DNA from: Litchfieldella rifensis
Lineage (GTDB): Bacteria > Pseudomonadota > Gammaproteobacteria > Pseudomonadales > Halomonadaceae
Assembly (NCBI RefSeq): GCF_042646605.1
Contig: NZ_JBHRUG010000017.1
Span: 310,001 to 374,000, forward strand
DNA: 64,000 bases
Direction: 5' to 3'
In this document: positions 1 through 9,227 of the stretch, in pieces
Position numbering within the stretch: position 1 is the first letter of the stretch
Layout: every line of letters starts with the position of its first letter
The notes under the pieces: generated by a model
The model's database searches: none
Told to the model about the DNA's origin: nothing
The model's input: the letters and a program-made list of their open reading frames with translations, nothing else
Made by a program: the position numbers and the translations under genes

Positions 1-431
1 TGTGGGCCGAGCGCGATGACGACCTGCCTATCGATAGTCCTTATGAGGCGCTGATCATGGCCTCGCTGATCGAGCGCGAGACCGGTGCCCCCGAGGAGCG
101 TCGCAAGATCGCCGGGGTGTTCAAGCGTCGTATGGAAAACGGCATGCGGCTACAGACCGATCCTACGGTGATCTACGGCATGGGTGAGCGTTACGACGGC
201 CGCCTCACCCGCGCCGACCTGCGCGAGGAAACCCCCTACAACACCTATGTCATCGATGGCATGCCACCGACCCCGATCGCCATGCCTGGTCGGGCCTCGC
301 TGGAGGCGGCGGTAAAGCCGCTACCGGGCAATACTCTGTATTTCGTGTCGCGTGGCGATGGCACACATCATTTCTCACGTACCCTCCGAGAGCATAATGC
401 AGCGGTCAGGCGATATATTCTCAACCGCTGA
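1..431 (+). CDS. mltG: Endolytic murein transglycosylase MltG, C-terminal part
   Basis: Only the 3' end is present; the reading frame is open from base 3 and the start lies upstream of the window. The product is the inner-membrane lytic transglycosylase that cuts nascent peptidoglycan glycan strands and so sets strand length. The YceG/MltG signature is clear: LIMASLIERETG, whose first glutamate corresponds to the catalytic Glu of the family, then LQTDPTVIYG, the YNTY segment, and PPTPIAMPGRASLEAA near the end. It stops 39 bases before tmk, an arrangement (mltG-tmk-holB) conserved in many gammaproteobacteria. Identification is secure; completeness cannot be judged. Confidence 0.95.
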   Translation, partial: WAERDDDLPIDSPYEALIMASLIERETGAPEERRKIAGVFKRRMENGMRLQTDPTVIYGMGERYDGRLTRADLREETPYNTYVIDGMPPTPIAMPGRASLEAAVKPLPGNTLYFVSRGDGTHHFSRTLREHNAAVRRYILNR

Positions 432-470
432 TCACGCTGCACTCGGCGGCAGACAACGGTCAGGAGCCAC

Positions 471-1124
471 ATGAACAGGCGCGGGCGCTTCATCACCCTG
501 GAAGGCGGCGAGGGAGTCGGCAAGAGCACCAATCTCGACTGGGTCTGCGATTGGCTGACCGAGCGTGGTATCGAGGTCGTGAGAACCCGCGAGCCGGGGG
601 GGACGCCACGTGCCGAGGCCATCCGCGCACTGCTGCTCGATCCCGCGCCGCAGGAACCGCTGGACGACGATGCCGAGCTGCTGCTGGTATTCGCCGCGCG
701 CGCCCAGCATCTGGCCCGGGTCATCCGCCCGGCACTGGCCCGCGGCGCGTGGGTAATCTGCGATCGCTTCACCGATGCCACCTTCGCTTACCAGGGCGGT
801 GGTCGCGGGCTCGACATGCAGCGCATCGCCACCCTGGAAACCCTGGTCCAGCGCGGCCTGACCCCAGACCTGACACTCTTGCTGGATATGCCGGTGGACG
901 CTGCCCAGGCGCGCGTCGACCACCGCCTGGGACAGGCGGGTGGGCAGCGCGACCGCTTCGAGCGTGAGCGCCTCGCCTTCTTCCAGGCGGTGCGGGAAGC
1001 CTATCTGGCACGTGCGGCGGCCGAGCCGGCGCGCGTGGCGGTCATCGATGCCTCCCGCCCCCTGACGGCGGTGCAGGCCGAGCTCGGCGAGTATCTCGAA
1101 CGACAGGTGGCCCAATGGCGGTAG
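471..1124 (+). CDS. tmk: Thymidylate kinase
   Basis: This 217-residue protein phosphorylates dTMP to dTDP in the cytoplasm for DNA synthesis. It has the P-loop GGEGVGKST at about residues 12-20, the TREPGGTP substrate segment at about 40-47, and the DRF(T/Y) motif in VICDRFTDATFAYQGGGRG. Length fits the family (about 205-215). The ATG follows an AGGAGC ribosome site seven bases upstream. The stop overlaps the holB start by 10 bases, so the two are probably translationally coupled. Confidence 0.96.
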   Translation: MNRRGRFITLEGGEGVGKSTNLDWVCDWLTERGIEVVRTREPGGTPRAEAIRALLLDPAPQEPLDDDAELLLVFAARAQHLARVIRPALARGAWVICDRFTDATFAYQGGGRGLDMQRIATLETLVQRGLTPDLTLLLDMPVDAAQARVDHRLGQAGGQRDRFERERLAFFQAVREAYLARAAAEPARVAVIDASRPLTAVQAELGEYLERQVAQWR

Positions 1125-2116
1125 ACCAGGCAAGCCCAATAGCGCCCTATCCGTGGCAACAGACGTTATGGCGCCAGCTGATCTCCCTGCAGGACGAGGG
1201 TCGTCTGCCGCATGCGTTGTTGCTGTCGGGGCCTCACGGCCTGGGCAAGCAGATGCTGGCCGAGGCCATGGTGGCGCGCACGCTGTGCCAGGCACCCGCC
1301 GAGACCGCCTGTGGTCGCTGCCATAGCTGTGCGATGCTGGCCGCAGGTTATCACCCCGACCTGCAGAGGATCAGTCCGGCGGACAAGAGCCGTCAGATCC
1401 GCATCGACCCCATCCGCGAGGTCAACGCCTTCGTCGTCCAGACAGCCCAGCAGGGCGGCTATCGGGTCATCGTCCTGCAACCCGCCGAGGCCATGAACCT
1501 CTCCGCCGCCAATGCGTTGCTCAAGAGCCTCGAGGAGCCCGGCAGTCGCACCCTGTTCGTGCTGCTGGCCGATATCCCCTCGCGCATGCTGCCGACCATC
1601 CGCTCGCGTTGTCAGCAGTGGAGCCTGGCGATACCGGCACCGGAAGCCTGCCTGCCATGGCTGTCTAGTGTCTTGGGAGAAGGACAGGATGCCGCATTCT
1701 GGTTGAACGTGGCTGGTGGTCTGCCGTTGCTGGCCCGTGAGCTGGCCGGTGCCGAGGCGCGTGGTTTGCGTCAGGAGCTCCACGAACTGTTCGATGCCCT
1801 GGTGCGCGGTGCCGAGCCGGTTGCCGAAGCTTCGCGTCTGGCGGGGCATTCAGTGGATAGCGTCCTGTGGTACGGTATTGCCTGGTTGGAGGATTTGATT
1901 CGTCTGGGCCTGTCGGGTGACAGCCAAGGGGTACGCAACCCCGACCTGCTGCCGCTGTTCCGCCAGGCAGTGAAGAATGCCCGGGTGCGCGACTGGTTTC
2001 GTCTGCTCGACTATGCCCGCGAGCAACGTCGCCTGCTGGCGGTGGGGGGCAACCCCAATCCACAGTTGGTGCTCGAAGCCTGGTTGGTGCGCTGGTCGGC
2101 CTTATTGCGTTCATGA
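1115..2116 (+). CDS. holB: DNA polymerase III delta-prime subunit
   Basis: Clamp-loader subunit of the replicative polymerase, 333 residues. The N-terminal AAA+ fold has the P-loop-like GPHGLGKQ (about residues 39-46), a zinc-finger group CQAPAETACGRCHSCAM with four cysteines, the NALLKSLEEP segment and the SRC sensor motif in TIRSRCQQW. The C-terminal half is the helical collar domain. It overlaps tmk by 10 bases and precedes pilZ by 28 bases, the same order as in Pseudomonas. Confidence 0.95.
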   Translation: MAVDQASPIAPYPWQQTLWRQLISLQDEGRLPHALLLSGPHGLGKQMLAEAMVARTLCQAPAETACGRCHSCAMLAAGYHPDLQRISPADKSRQIRIDPIREVNAFVVQTAQQGGYRVIVLQPAEAMNLSAANALLKSLEEPGSRTLFVLLADIPSRMLPTIRSRCQQWSLAIPAPEACLPWLSSVLGEGQDAAFWLNVAGGLPLLARELAGAEARGLRQELHELFDALVRGAEPVAEASRLAGHSVDSVLWYGIAWLEDLIRLGLSGDSQGVRNPDLLPLFRQAVKNARVRDWFRLLDYAREQRRLLAVGGNPNPQLVLEAWLVRWSALLRS

Positions 2117-2144
2117 GCGTGTTCTTTACCGAGGAGCGTGTAGC

Positions 2145-2480
2145 ATGGCGGGACAGAAAGCGTTGTCACTGACCATCCACGATGTCGCGACTCTGCTGTC
2201 GGCCTATATGCCGTCGCTCGAGCGCGGCGGTATCTTCGTGCCCACCAAGGAGCGCTATCCGCTGGGGCAGGAGGTCTTCCTGCTGCTGACCCTGCCCGGC
2301 GAGAGCGAGCGACTGCCGGTGACCGGGCAAGTGGTCTGGGTGTCGCCACCCGGCGTGTCGGGGCGGCGTGTGCCGGGCATCGGCATTCACTTCCGTGCCG
2401 AGGACCAGGCCGTGCGCGATCGCATCGAAACCCATCTGGCCGGTTTGCTCGACAAGGGCACACCGACGTATACGCTCTGA
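2145..2480 (+). CDS. pilZ: PilZ-domain type IV pilus assembly protein
   Basis: A 111-residue single-domain protein. The ATG at 2145 is preferred over the upstream in-frame codons inside holB because GAGGAG lies just upstream and the protein then begins MAGQKALSLTIHD, the usual PilZ start. The segment GGIFVPTKERYPLGQEVFLL followed by VTGQVVWVSP matches the founding Pseudomonas PilZ, which binds PilF/PilB ATPase partners. The N-terminal RxxxR motif of c-di-GMP-binding PilZ domains is absent, so direct c-di-GMP binding is unlikely. Its place after tmk-holB is the conserved location. The pilus genes themselves are not in the window. Confidence 0.9.
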   Translation: MAGQKALSLTIHDVATLLSAYMPSLERGGIFVPTKERYPLGQEVFLLLTLPGESERLPVTGQVVWVSPPGVSGRRVPGIGIHFRAEDQAVRDRIETHLAGLLDKGTPTYTL

Positions 2481-2524
2481 CGAGCAAGAACCCTCCCAAT
2501 TCATTTGATTGAGCCGAATTCTGC

Positions 2525-3358
2525 ATGCTTGTCGATTCCCATTGCCATCTCGACCGACTCGACCTCAGCGCCCACGACGGCGATCTGGGAGGCGTGCTCG
2601 ACGCGGCGCGCGCCCGTGGCGTCCGCCAGTTCCTGGCCATCGCCGTGACCCTGGAAGACGTGCCGGGGCTGGCTGCGCTATCCCGCTCTCATGAGGATGT
2701 GGTGATTTCCGCCGGCGTGCACCCGCTGCATGATGTTGCCGACGAGCCCTCGGTCGAAGCCATCAAGGCATGTGCCGAAACGCACGAGGCGGTGGCCATC
2801 GGCGAGAGCGGGCTCGACTATCACTATCTCCGGGACGGTGTGCCGCGCGAGCGACAGCACGAGCGCTTCAAGCGTCACCTGATCGCTGCCAGCGAGCTCG
2901 AACTGCCGGTGATCGTCCACACTCGTGAGGCCAGGGACGATACCCTGGCGCTGATTCGTGAGCATACCGACCCGGCCGTGGGCGGTGTGCTGCACTGCTT
3001 CACCGAAGATCTGGACATGGCACGAGAAGCGGTACGCCACGGTTTCTACATCTCGTTATCGGGCATCGTCACTTTCCGCAATGCGGCCTCGATTCGCGAG
3101 CTGGCACGTCGTATTCCGCTCGATCGCCTGCTGATCGAGACCGACAGCCCTTATCTGGCCCCGGTGCCCCACCGCGGCAAGCCCAATGAACCTCAATGGG
3201 TGGTCGAGGTCGCCGAATGCATTGCTCGCGAACGTGGTATCAGCGTCGATGAAGTCGCCATGCAGACCTCGGCGAATTTCTATCGACTGTTTCGTGCCGC
3301 TGCGCCTCAGGCGAGCGACGCCGTGCGCGAGTCGCTGAGCCTGGCCGGCCTGGTCTAA
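2525..3358 (+). CDS. TatD-family metal-dependent DNase/hydrolase (YcfH type)
   Basis: The 277-residue TIM-barrel hydrolase starts MLVDSHCHLDRLD, giving metal ligands His6 and His8. It then shows the family motifs GESGLDYH, PVIVHTREA, GVLHCF and IETDSPYLAP, ending with TSANFYRLF. Length matches the TatD/YcfH family (about 260-270). Members are 3'-5' exonucleases or D-tyrosyl-tRNA-linked deacylases in some reports, so the substrate is uncertain. It follows pilZ by 44 bases, in the conserved tmk-holB-pilZ-ycfH run. The ribosome site is weak. Confidence 0.92.
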   Translation: MLVDSHCHLDRLDLSAHDGDLGGVLDAARARGVRQFLAIAVTLEDVPGLAALSRSHEDVVISAGVHPLHDVADEPSVEAIKACAETHEAVAIGESGLDYHYLRDGVPRERQHERFKRHLIAASELELPVIVHTREARDDTLALIREHTDPAVGGVLHCFTEDLDMAREAVRHGFYISLSGIVTFRNAASIRELARRIPLDRLLIETDSPYLAPVPHRGKPNEPQWVVEVAECIARERGISVDEVAMQTSANFYRLFRAAAPQASDAVRESLSLAGLV

Positions 3359-3395
3359 GCTAAATCGACGCAGGCGTCGCGAAGGAGGTCGCCCC

Positions 3396-3944
3396 ATGCC
3401 CCTGGACCCTCTGCTGGCCCGTATCGATCCCGATGGTGCCATCGCACCGGTGGACCGCTGGGATCCGCCGCTGAGTGGCGAGATGGACCTGGTGATCGCT
3501 GCGGATGGTCGCTGGATCCATGAAGGGACGCCGATACCACGGCCACGCTTGATACGCCTGTTGTCCACCGTGCTCAGGCGCGATGCCGACGGCGAATACT
3601 ATCTGGTGACGCCGGGAGAGAAGTGGCGCATCCGTGTCGAGGATCGCCCGTTTCTGATCGTCGACGCCGAAGAGGCGCGGAACGGCTGGATGCTGACCAC
3701 CAATGTCGGCGACCGGGTCATGCTGGATGCGACGCACCGTCTTACGCCGAGTGTGACGTCGAGTGGCGAGACGGTACCCGAGGTGGCGGTACGCTTCGGT
3801 CTGGCGGCGCGCCTCAACCGCAATGTCTACTACCGTCTGGTGGAGCAGGCCGAATCCCGTGAGCAGGACGGCGGTGTCGAGCTGGGCCTGACCAGTGCCG
3901 GGGTCTGGCAGCCCTTGGGGCGGATGGACGTCGACGCATCGTGA
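3396..3944 (+). CDS. DUF1285 family protein
   Basis: This 182-residue cytoplasmic protein has the DUF1285 layout: an N-terminal RWDPPLSGEMDLVI segment, then the beta-rich IPRPRLIRLLSTVLRRD and YYLVTPGEKWRI pattern, and VYYRLVEQ near the C-terminus. A near-perfect ribosome site (AAGGAGGT at 3382-3389) precedes the ATG. The stop overlaps the GTG start of the helicase gene. The family is widespread in proteobacteria, with solved structures but no assigned reaction that I know of. Confidence 0.85.
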   Translation: MPLDPLLARIDPDGAIAPVDRWDPPLSGEMDLVIAADGRWIHEGTPIPRPRLIRLLSTVLRRDADGEYYLVTPGEKWRIRVEDRPFLIVDAEEARNGWMLTTNVGDRVMLDATHRLTPSVTSSGETVPEVAVRFGLAARLNRNVYYRLVEQAESREQDGGVELGLTSAGVWQPLGRMDVDAS

Positions 3945-6151
3945 GGCTGACCGATCAGCAGCGCGCCGTGGTGACCCACAGCGTGGGGCATGCACGAGTC
4001 GCGGCGGTCGCCGGCGCCGGCAAGACCACCACCATGGTGGCGCGGGTTCTGCATTTGCTGGCGCAGGGCGTGCCACCGAATCGTATCCTGGTGCTGATGT
4101 TCAATCGTGCCGCCCGGGAAGATTTCACCGCCAAGCTGGCGCGGCTGGCCCCGCCTGGACAGGCACTGCCCGATGTGCGCACCTTCCATTCCCTCGGCCA
4201 TCGCCTGACCCAGACCCTGACCCGTTGGGGAGTGCTGGCGCCACGCCAATTGCTGTCGCTGGACTGGCAGCGCGAACGGTTGTTGCGACAGGCCACGCTG
4301 CAGACCCTGCAAGGCGACGATGCTGCCCTGGAAGCAGCGCTGGAGGTCGAGCGGCTCGAGGCGCTGGGTCACTTCTGTGAACTGGTCAAGGCCGAGATGG
4401 CGGCGCCGGGCGAACTCTATGAACGCCTGGATTTCGGCGATGACACCGGCCATTTCGTCGAAGCTTTCGCGCAGTGCGAAGCCTTGCTCGACGGCCAGGG
4501 CCTGATGACCTATGCCGATCTGCTCTATCGGCCGCTGCGAGCCCTCGAACGGGATGCTGGCCTGCGCGATCGCGTTCAAGGTTTTCTCGATCATGTGATC
4601 ATCGACGAATACCAGGATATCAACCTCGCCCAGCAACGCCTGCTGGCCGTGCTGGCGGGTCGTCAGGCGGCGGTGATGGCCGTGGGTGACGCCAATCAGT
4701 GCATTTACGAATGGCGAGGGGCGCGTCCCGATACCATGCTTGAGGACTTCACCGCGACCTTCGGCGCGGCCCGCGATTATCCGCTATCGATGACCTTTCG
4801 TCATGGCCACGCCTTGGCCCTGGCGGCCAATCATGCGATCGCCGCCAACCAGCGACGTCCCGATCAGTTATGCCTGGCCGCCCCCGGCAACCCCGCTACC
4901 CGCATCGAAACGGGGCAGGGAGGAGGACGGTTGGTCGAGGCCCTCGAGCAGTGGCGTTCCTCGGCACATTCACTCAACGAGGCCTGCATCCTGGTGCGTA
5001 GCTGGGCGCTATCGGTATCCGTGCAGTTGCAGTTGTTGCGTGCCGGCATTCCCTTTCGTCTTTCACGGGAAGATCGTTTCGTGTTTCGCCTGCCACTGGT
5101 GCAGGCCCTGGCCGGCTATCTCCGGCTGGCACGCGATGCCGGCCTGCTGCATGACCCGGCGCATTTGCTGATGCTGTTGGCGCAGCCGACCCCTTTCGTG
5201 GCCCGCGAACGGCTCGTCCACCTGGCACAGCGCCTGGCCGATAGCCAACGCTGGCCAGAGCGCCATGACCCACTGCTGGCCGGACTCAAGCCGATCCAGC
5301 GCCGCAATCTCAAGCGTCGCTGGGAGCTGCTTTGCGAGCTGCCGCGCTTGGCCAGTTGGCCCCCGGCCAAGCTGCTCGAGCACGTGGTGGAGCGGCTGGA
5401 AGCGGAGAAGATCCTGAAGCGAGCCGCTGCCCGCCGCGAGAAAGGCGAGGAAGATGTGCGTCTGCTCGATGTCTTGATCGAGCAGGCCGGGGAGTTGGCC
5501 CACGATCCCGAGGCATTCATCGACCTGCTGGCCAATCCGGTCGAGAACCGCCAGGATGGTATCCTGATCACCACCGTGCATGGTGCCAAGGGGCTCGAGT
5601 GGCCATGGGTGGCGCTATGGGCTACCAATGAAGAGGATTTTCCTCACTACAGCCGCGATAATCCGCTGAATGCGGAGCGACTGGAGGAGGAGCGCCGGTT
5701 GTTCTATGTGGCCATTACCCGGGCTCGTGAACGACTATGGATCCTTCACGACGGCGGAGAGCATCGCCCGAGCCGCTTTATCGCCGAAACGGCATGGCAG
5801 GACTGCCAGGCGGTGTGTGCCGCCCTCCAGGCAGAGTCCGAAGCGCCACTGGAGGTCGCCTCGCCGCCACTGGTCGAGCGCTATCTGGAGGCGGTGGGGC
5901 GGCATCTGCCGGTTCGAGCCGTGTCTCAAGCCGCCGGCGTCGCCAGCCCTGCCGAAACCTATGTGATCGGTGGGCGGCGCTTCGACGTCGGCCAACGGGT
6001 CCGGCATGCGGTATTCGGTGAGGGAGAGATACGAGTCGTCGAAGGCGACCCGGCGAATCCGGTGATCGAGGTGCGCTTTGCCCATGCCGGCAAGCGGCGG
6101 CTGATCGCCTTGCGGGCACCACTGGAAATCCTCGAGGGAGAACGCGCATGA
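3941..6151 (+). CDS. UvrD/Rep-type superfamily 1 DNA helicase
   Basis: A 736-residue 3'-5' SF1A helicase. Seen motifs: Q motif LTDQQRAVV at the start, Walker A AGAGKTTT (about residues 24-31), Walker B IIDEYQDIN (about 218-226), motif III QCIYEWRGARPDT, motif V VHGAKGLEWPWV and motif VI RRLFYVAITRARERLW. The C-terminus (VGQRVRHAVFGEGEI onward) resembles the small beta-domain found at the end of UvrD/PcrA. It is distinct from canonical UvrD in length and order and may belong to a less-studied UvrD-like group. The GTG start overlaps the DUF1285 stop (GTGA), and its own stop overlaps sseA by ATGA, so translational coupling is likely. Confidence 0.9.
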   Translation: MRLTDQQRAVVTHSVGHARVAAVAGAGKTTTMVARVLHLLAQGVPPNRILVLMFNRAAREDFTAKLARLAPPGQALPDVRTFHSLGHRLTQTLTRWGVLAPRQLLSLDWQRERLLRQATLQTLQGDDAALEAALEVERLEALGHFCELVKAEMAAPGELYERLDFGDDTGHFVEAFAQCEALLDGQGLMTYADLLYRPLRALERDAGLRDRVQGFLDHVIIDEYQDINLAQQRLLAVLAGRQAAVMAVGDANQCIYEWRGARPDTMLEDFTATFGAARDYPLSMTFRHGHALALAANHAIAANQRRPDQLCLAAPGNPATRIETGQGGGRLVEALEQWRSSAHSLNEACILVRSWALSVSVQLQLLRAGIPFRLSREDRFVFRLPLVQALAGYLRLARDAGLLHDPAHLLMLLAQPTPFVARERLVHLAQRLADSQRWPERHDPLLAGLKPIQRRNLKRRWELLCELPRLASWPPAKLLEHVVERLEAEKILKRAAARREKGEEDVRLLDVLIEQAGELAHDPEAFIDLLANPVENRQDGILITTVHGAKGLEWPWVALWATNEEDFPHYSRDNPLNAERLEEERRLFYVAITRARERLWILHDGGEHRPSRFIAETAWQDCQAVCAALQAESEAPLEVASPPLVERYLEAVGRHLPVRAVSQAAGVASPAETYVIGGRRFDVGQRVRHAVFGEGEIRVVEGDPANPVIEVRFAHAGKRRLIALRAPLEILEGERA

Positions 6152-6972
6152 GCGAGGTCTTGATCGATGCCACCATACTGCAGGCGTGGCTGGCGGATAT
6201 GACACCGGTGACGCTTCTCGATTGCCGGGCACGCTTGGATGACCCCGGGGCCGGTGCGGCGCTCTGGCGCAACGGGCATATCCCCGGCAGCCGGCACCTG
6301 GATCTCGAGCGTGACATGAGCAGTGGGCCGGGCGAGGGTGGCCGACATCCATTGCCGAACCCTGCGGCATTCACCGCCGTTCTGCAACGCCTGGGAGTGC
6401 ATCCCGGAATCCCGGTAGTGGTCTACGATGATCGAGGAGGGCAACTGGCTGCCGCCCGGGCCTGGTGGATGCTGCATTGCTGGGCTGGGCACCCGCAGGT
6501 GCGAGTGCTGGATGGTGGTCTGCCGGCCTGGCAGGCGCACAACGGGACCCTGAGCACCGAAACGGGGGACGAGATCACCCCTAGCGACTGGCAGCCGGAT
6601 TTCGATGACAGTGTCTTGATCGATGCCAATGAGGTACTGGTCTCGCGCGATCTCAAGCTCGATGCCCGTACCCGGGAACGCTTCCGCGGCGAAAACGAAC
6701 CGATCGATCCTGTGGCGGGGCATATTCCCGGTGCCCAGTGCCGGCCCAGTGTCGACAACCTGGAGTCAAATGGCCGTTTCAAGCCGGCGACGACGCTGAA
6801 CGCCGAACTACCCGAGGCCAGCGAGGCGATCTCCTACTGTGGCTCCGGAGTAACGGCCTGTCACAACATCCTCGCCTATGCCGTGGCCGGGCGCAGGTTG
6901 CCTCGCCTGTATGCCGGTTCCTGGAGTCACTGGATCCGCGATCCGGCGCGACCGATCGCTACGGGAGATTGA
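6148..6972 (+). CDS. sseA: Sulfurtransferase, 3-mercaptopyruvate/thiosulfate type
   Basis: A 274-residue two-domain rhodanese. The N-terminal inactive domain carries LLDCRARLDDP and GHIPGSRHLDLERDMS; the C-terminal domain carries LDARTRERFRGE and the active loop YCGSGVTACHN with the catalytic cysteine. The CGSG(V/T)TA loop is the one seen in mercaptopyruvate sulfurtransferases, whereas thiosulfate rhodaneses usually have CRKG(V/I)T. That is the basis for the symbol. The ATG overlaps the helicase stop. The gene is likely the last of the run starting at tmk. Confidence 0.88.
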   Translation: MSEVLIDATILQAWLADMTPVTLLDCRARLDDPGAGAALWRNGHIPGSRHLDLERDMSSGPGEGGRHPLPNPAAFTAVLQRLGVHPGIPVVVYDDRGGQLAAARAWWMLHCWAGHPQVRVLDGGLPAWQAHNGTLSTETGDEITPSDWQPDFDDSVLIDANEVLVSRDLKLDARTRERFRGENEPIDPVAGHIPGAQCRPSVDNLESNGRFKPATTLNAELPEASEAISYCGSGVTACHNILAYAVAGRRLPRLYAGSWSHWIRDPARPIATGD

Positions 6973-7131
6973 AGGTCGCCTTCCCTCTGATTGTTGGTAC
7001 GAGCAGTCCACCGCGCCAGGCGCTACCCTGATGATGTATGGCGCTTTCGAGCATCACCATCGTATCGAGGGCCTCATGAGGACACCTGCACTGCTGAAGT
7101 TGGTGGCACAGGGCGAGGATAGGGATCTTCT

Positions 7132-8085
7132 ATGAAGAACTTTGCATTGATCGGGGCGGCCGGTTATATCGCACCTCGTCATATGCAGGCCATCAAGGAG
7201 ACCGGCAATGCCCTGGTGGCCGCCTACGATATCAATGATTCAGTGGGGATCATCGATTCGATCTCCACCGATTGCGCTTTCTTCACCGAGTTCGAACGTT
7301 TCCTCGAGCATACCTGGCGGCTCAGGCGAGAGACACGGGCTGCGCTCGATTATATCTCGGTGTGTTCACCCAATCATTTGCATAGCGCTCATATCGTTGC
7401 CGGCCTATATCTCGGCTGCGACGTGGTTTGCGAGAAGCCATTGGTGCCGACTCCGGCACAGTTGGATGAATTGGCACGAGTGGAGGAGGAGACCGGCCGG
7501 CGGGTGTTCAGCATCATGCAGTTGCGCCATCATCCAGCGATTCACGAACTTCGGGACCGAGTCGCCGACGAAGCGAACGCCACGAAGTACGAGGTCGAAC
7601 TGACCTATATCACCTCGCGTGGTCCCTGGTACATGGCAAGCTGGAAGGGCGACCCGCGCCGTTCGTTCGGTGTGGTTGCCGATATCGGGGTGCATTTCTT
7701 CGATATGCTGCATGTGATTTTCGGGCGACTCGAACGCAACGTGCTGCACCATATCGACGACTACAAGGCGTCCGGCTTCCTCGAATACGAGAAGGCCCGG
7801 GTGCGTTGGTTCCTGTCGATCGACGCCAATGACCTACCGGATGCGGTCAAGGGCCAGCAGCCTACCTATCGCGTCATTAAGTGCGACGGCGAGTCATTCG
7901 AGTTTTCCAGTGGCTTTACCGACCTGCATACCGTCAGTTATCGCGAGATCCTGGCCGGTCGTGGTTTCGGCATCGAGGCCGTGCGCCATTGTCTGGAAAC
8001 GGTGCATGCCATTCGCACGGCGAAACCCGAACGGCCTCGAGGTCATGAAGGGCATCCCTTGGCGCCGGAAACCAAGGCAGATTGA
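7132..8085 (+). CDS. wbpB: Gfo/Idh/MocA oxidoreductase, WbpB/WlbA type
   Basis: This 317-residue NAD(P)-dependent enzyme starts MKNFALIGAAGYIAPRHM, the Rossmann start of WbpB/WlbA. Those enzymes oxidise UDP-N-acetylglucosaminuronic acid at C3 to the 3-keto sugar on the route to UDP-2,3-diacetamido-2,3-dideoxy-glucuronic/mannuronic acid. Other shared segments are DSVGIIDSIS, FFTEFERFLEH, the catalytic-region CEKPLVPTPAQLDEL, and ADIGVHFFDML. The wbpE partner follows 28 bases later. AGGATAGGGA lies upstream of the ATG. The other pathway enzymes (dehydrogenase WbpA, acetyltransferase WbpD, epimerase WbpI) are not in the window. Confidence 0.88.
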   Translation: MKNFALIGAAGYIAPRHMQAIKETGNALVAAYDINDSVGIIDSISTDCAFFTEFERFLEHTWRLRRETRAALDYISVCSPNHLHSAHIVAGLYLGCDVVCEKPLVPTPAQLDELARVEEETGRRVFSIMQLRHHPAIHELRDRVADEANATKYEVELTYITSRGPWYMASWKGDPRRSFGVVADIGVHFFDMLHVIFGRLERNVLHHIDDYKASGFLEYEKARVRWFLSIDANDLPDAVKGQQPTYRVIKCDGESFEFSSGFTDLHTVSYREILAGRGFGIEAVRHCLETVHAIRTAKPERPRGHEGHPLAPETKAD

Positions 8086-8113
8086 GCAAGTAATAACAAA
8101 GAAGGGGGACGTG

Positions 8114-9205
8114 ATGGATTTCGTCGATCTCGCGGCCCAGCAGGCACGTCTCGAGCCACGCATCGAGGCCGCCATCCGCAAGGTGCTGGCTCATGGCCGC
8201 TACATTCTCGGGCCCGAAGTGGCAGAACTGGAAACCCGCCTGGCGGCCTATACCGGCGTGTCACACTGCATCAGTTGCGCCAGCGGGACCGATGCCCTGC
8301 AGATCGCGCAGATGGCGCTCGATATCGGACCAGGTGACGAGGTCATTGTGCCTGGCTTCAGCTTTATCGCCAGTGCCGAAAGTGTGGCGCTGCTTGGCGC
8401 CAAGCCGGTCTTCGTGGATATCGAGCCCGACAGCTACCTGCTGGATCCCCGGCAACTCGAGGCGGCGATCACGTCGCGGACACGTGCCATCATCGCCGTA
8501 TCGTTGTTCGGCCAGTGTGCCGACTTCGCAGCGATCGGGGGCATTGCCGACCGACACGGGCTTGCGGTAATCGAGGATGCCGCACAGAGTTTCGGAGCCC
8601 TTTATCGTGGTCGGCGCTCGTGCGGCTTGAGCCGTATCGCCTGTACCAGCTTCTTTCCCAGCAAGCCGCTGGGCGCCTATGGTGATGGTGGGGCGATCTT
8701 CACCGACGACGAGGCGTTATCGGAAAGCGTACGCCAGATCGCCCGCCATGGTGAGTCGTATCGTCATCATCATGCACGATTGGGAATGAACAGCCGCCTG
8801 GACACCCTGCAAGCGGCCATCGTGCTAGCCAAGCTGGACATTTTCGATGAGGAGATCGCGCTGCGCCAGCAGGTGGCAGCGAGTTACGATCGTCTCCTGC
8901 AAGCGGCGGGAATTACCACGCCCCCCTATATCGCCGCCCATAACACCAGCGTTTATGCCCAGTACAGCATTCGCTTGTCAGGGCGCGATAGGGTGCAGGA
9001 CGCTCTGCAGCGGGCCGGAATCCCCACTGCCGTTCATTATCCGCTGCCGTTATACCGGCAACCTGCCGTGATGGATGCCGGCAGCTACCTGCCGGAGGTC
9101 GAAGCGGTTTGCGAACAGATCCTCAGCTTGCCCATGCATCCTTATCTCGAGGAAGTGCAGCAGCGCCGGGTGGTCGATGCCTTGCTGACGGCGATCGAGG
9201 GATAG
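8114..9205 (+). CDS. wbpE: DegT/DnrJ/EryC1 PLP aminotransferase, WbpE/WlbC type
   Basis: A 363-residue sugar aminotransferase expected to transfer an amino group from glutamate to the C3 ketone made by WbpB. The open frame extends further upstream into wbpB, but the ATG at 8114 with AAGGGGG just before it gives the expected start MDFVDLAAQQARLEPRIE. Family segments include GRYILGPEVAELE, SCASGTDALQIAQMAL, VIEDAAQSFGA and SFFPSKPLGAYGDGG, where the lysine forms the PLP Schiff base. It probably forms a two-gene operon with wbpB. Confidence 0.9.
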   Translation: MDFVDLAAQQARLEPRIEAAIRKVLAHGRYILGPEVAELETRLAAYTGVSHCISCASGTDALQIAQMALDIGPGDEVIVPGFSFIASAESVALLGAKPVFVDIEPDSYLLDPRQLEAAITSRTRAIIAVSLFGQCADFAAIGGIADRHGLAVIEDAAQSFGALYRGRRSCGLSRIACTSFFPSKPLGAYGDGGAIFTDDEALSESVRQIARHGESYRHHHARLGMNSRLDTLQAAIVLAKLDIFDEEIALRQQVAASYDRLLQAAGITTPPYIAAHNTSVYAQYSIRLSGRDRVQDALQRAGIPTAVHYPLPLYRQPAVMDAGSYLPEVEAVCEQILSLPMHPYLEEVQQRRVVDALLTAIEG

Positions 9206-9227
9206 CGCCAGCCGGCGTGCTTTTTAT

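Noticed and set aside
6878..7135. 85-codon frame between sseA and wbpB
   Set aside because: It starts inside sseA in another frame, has no ribosome site and its composition looks like a shadow. The 159-base gap otherwise holds nothing clear.
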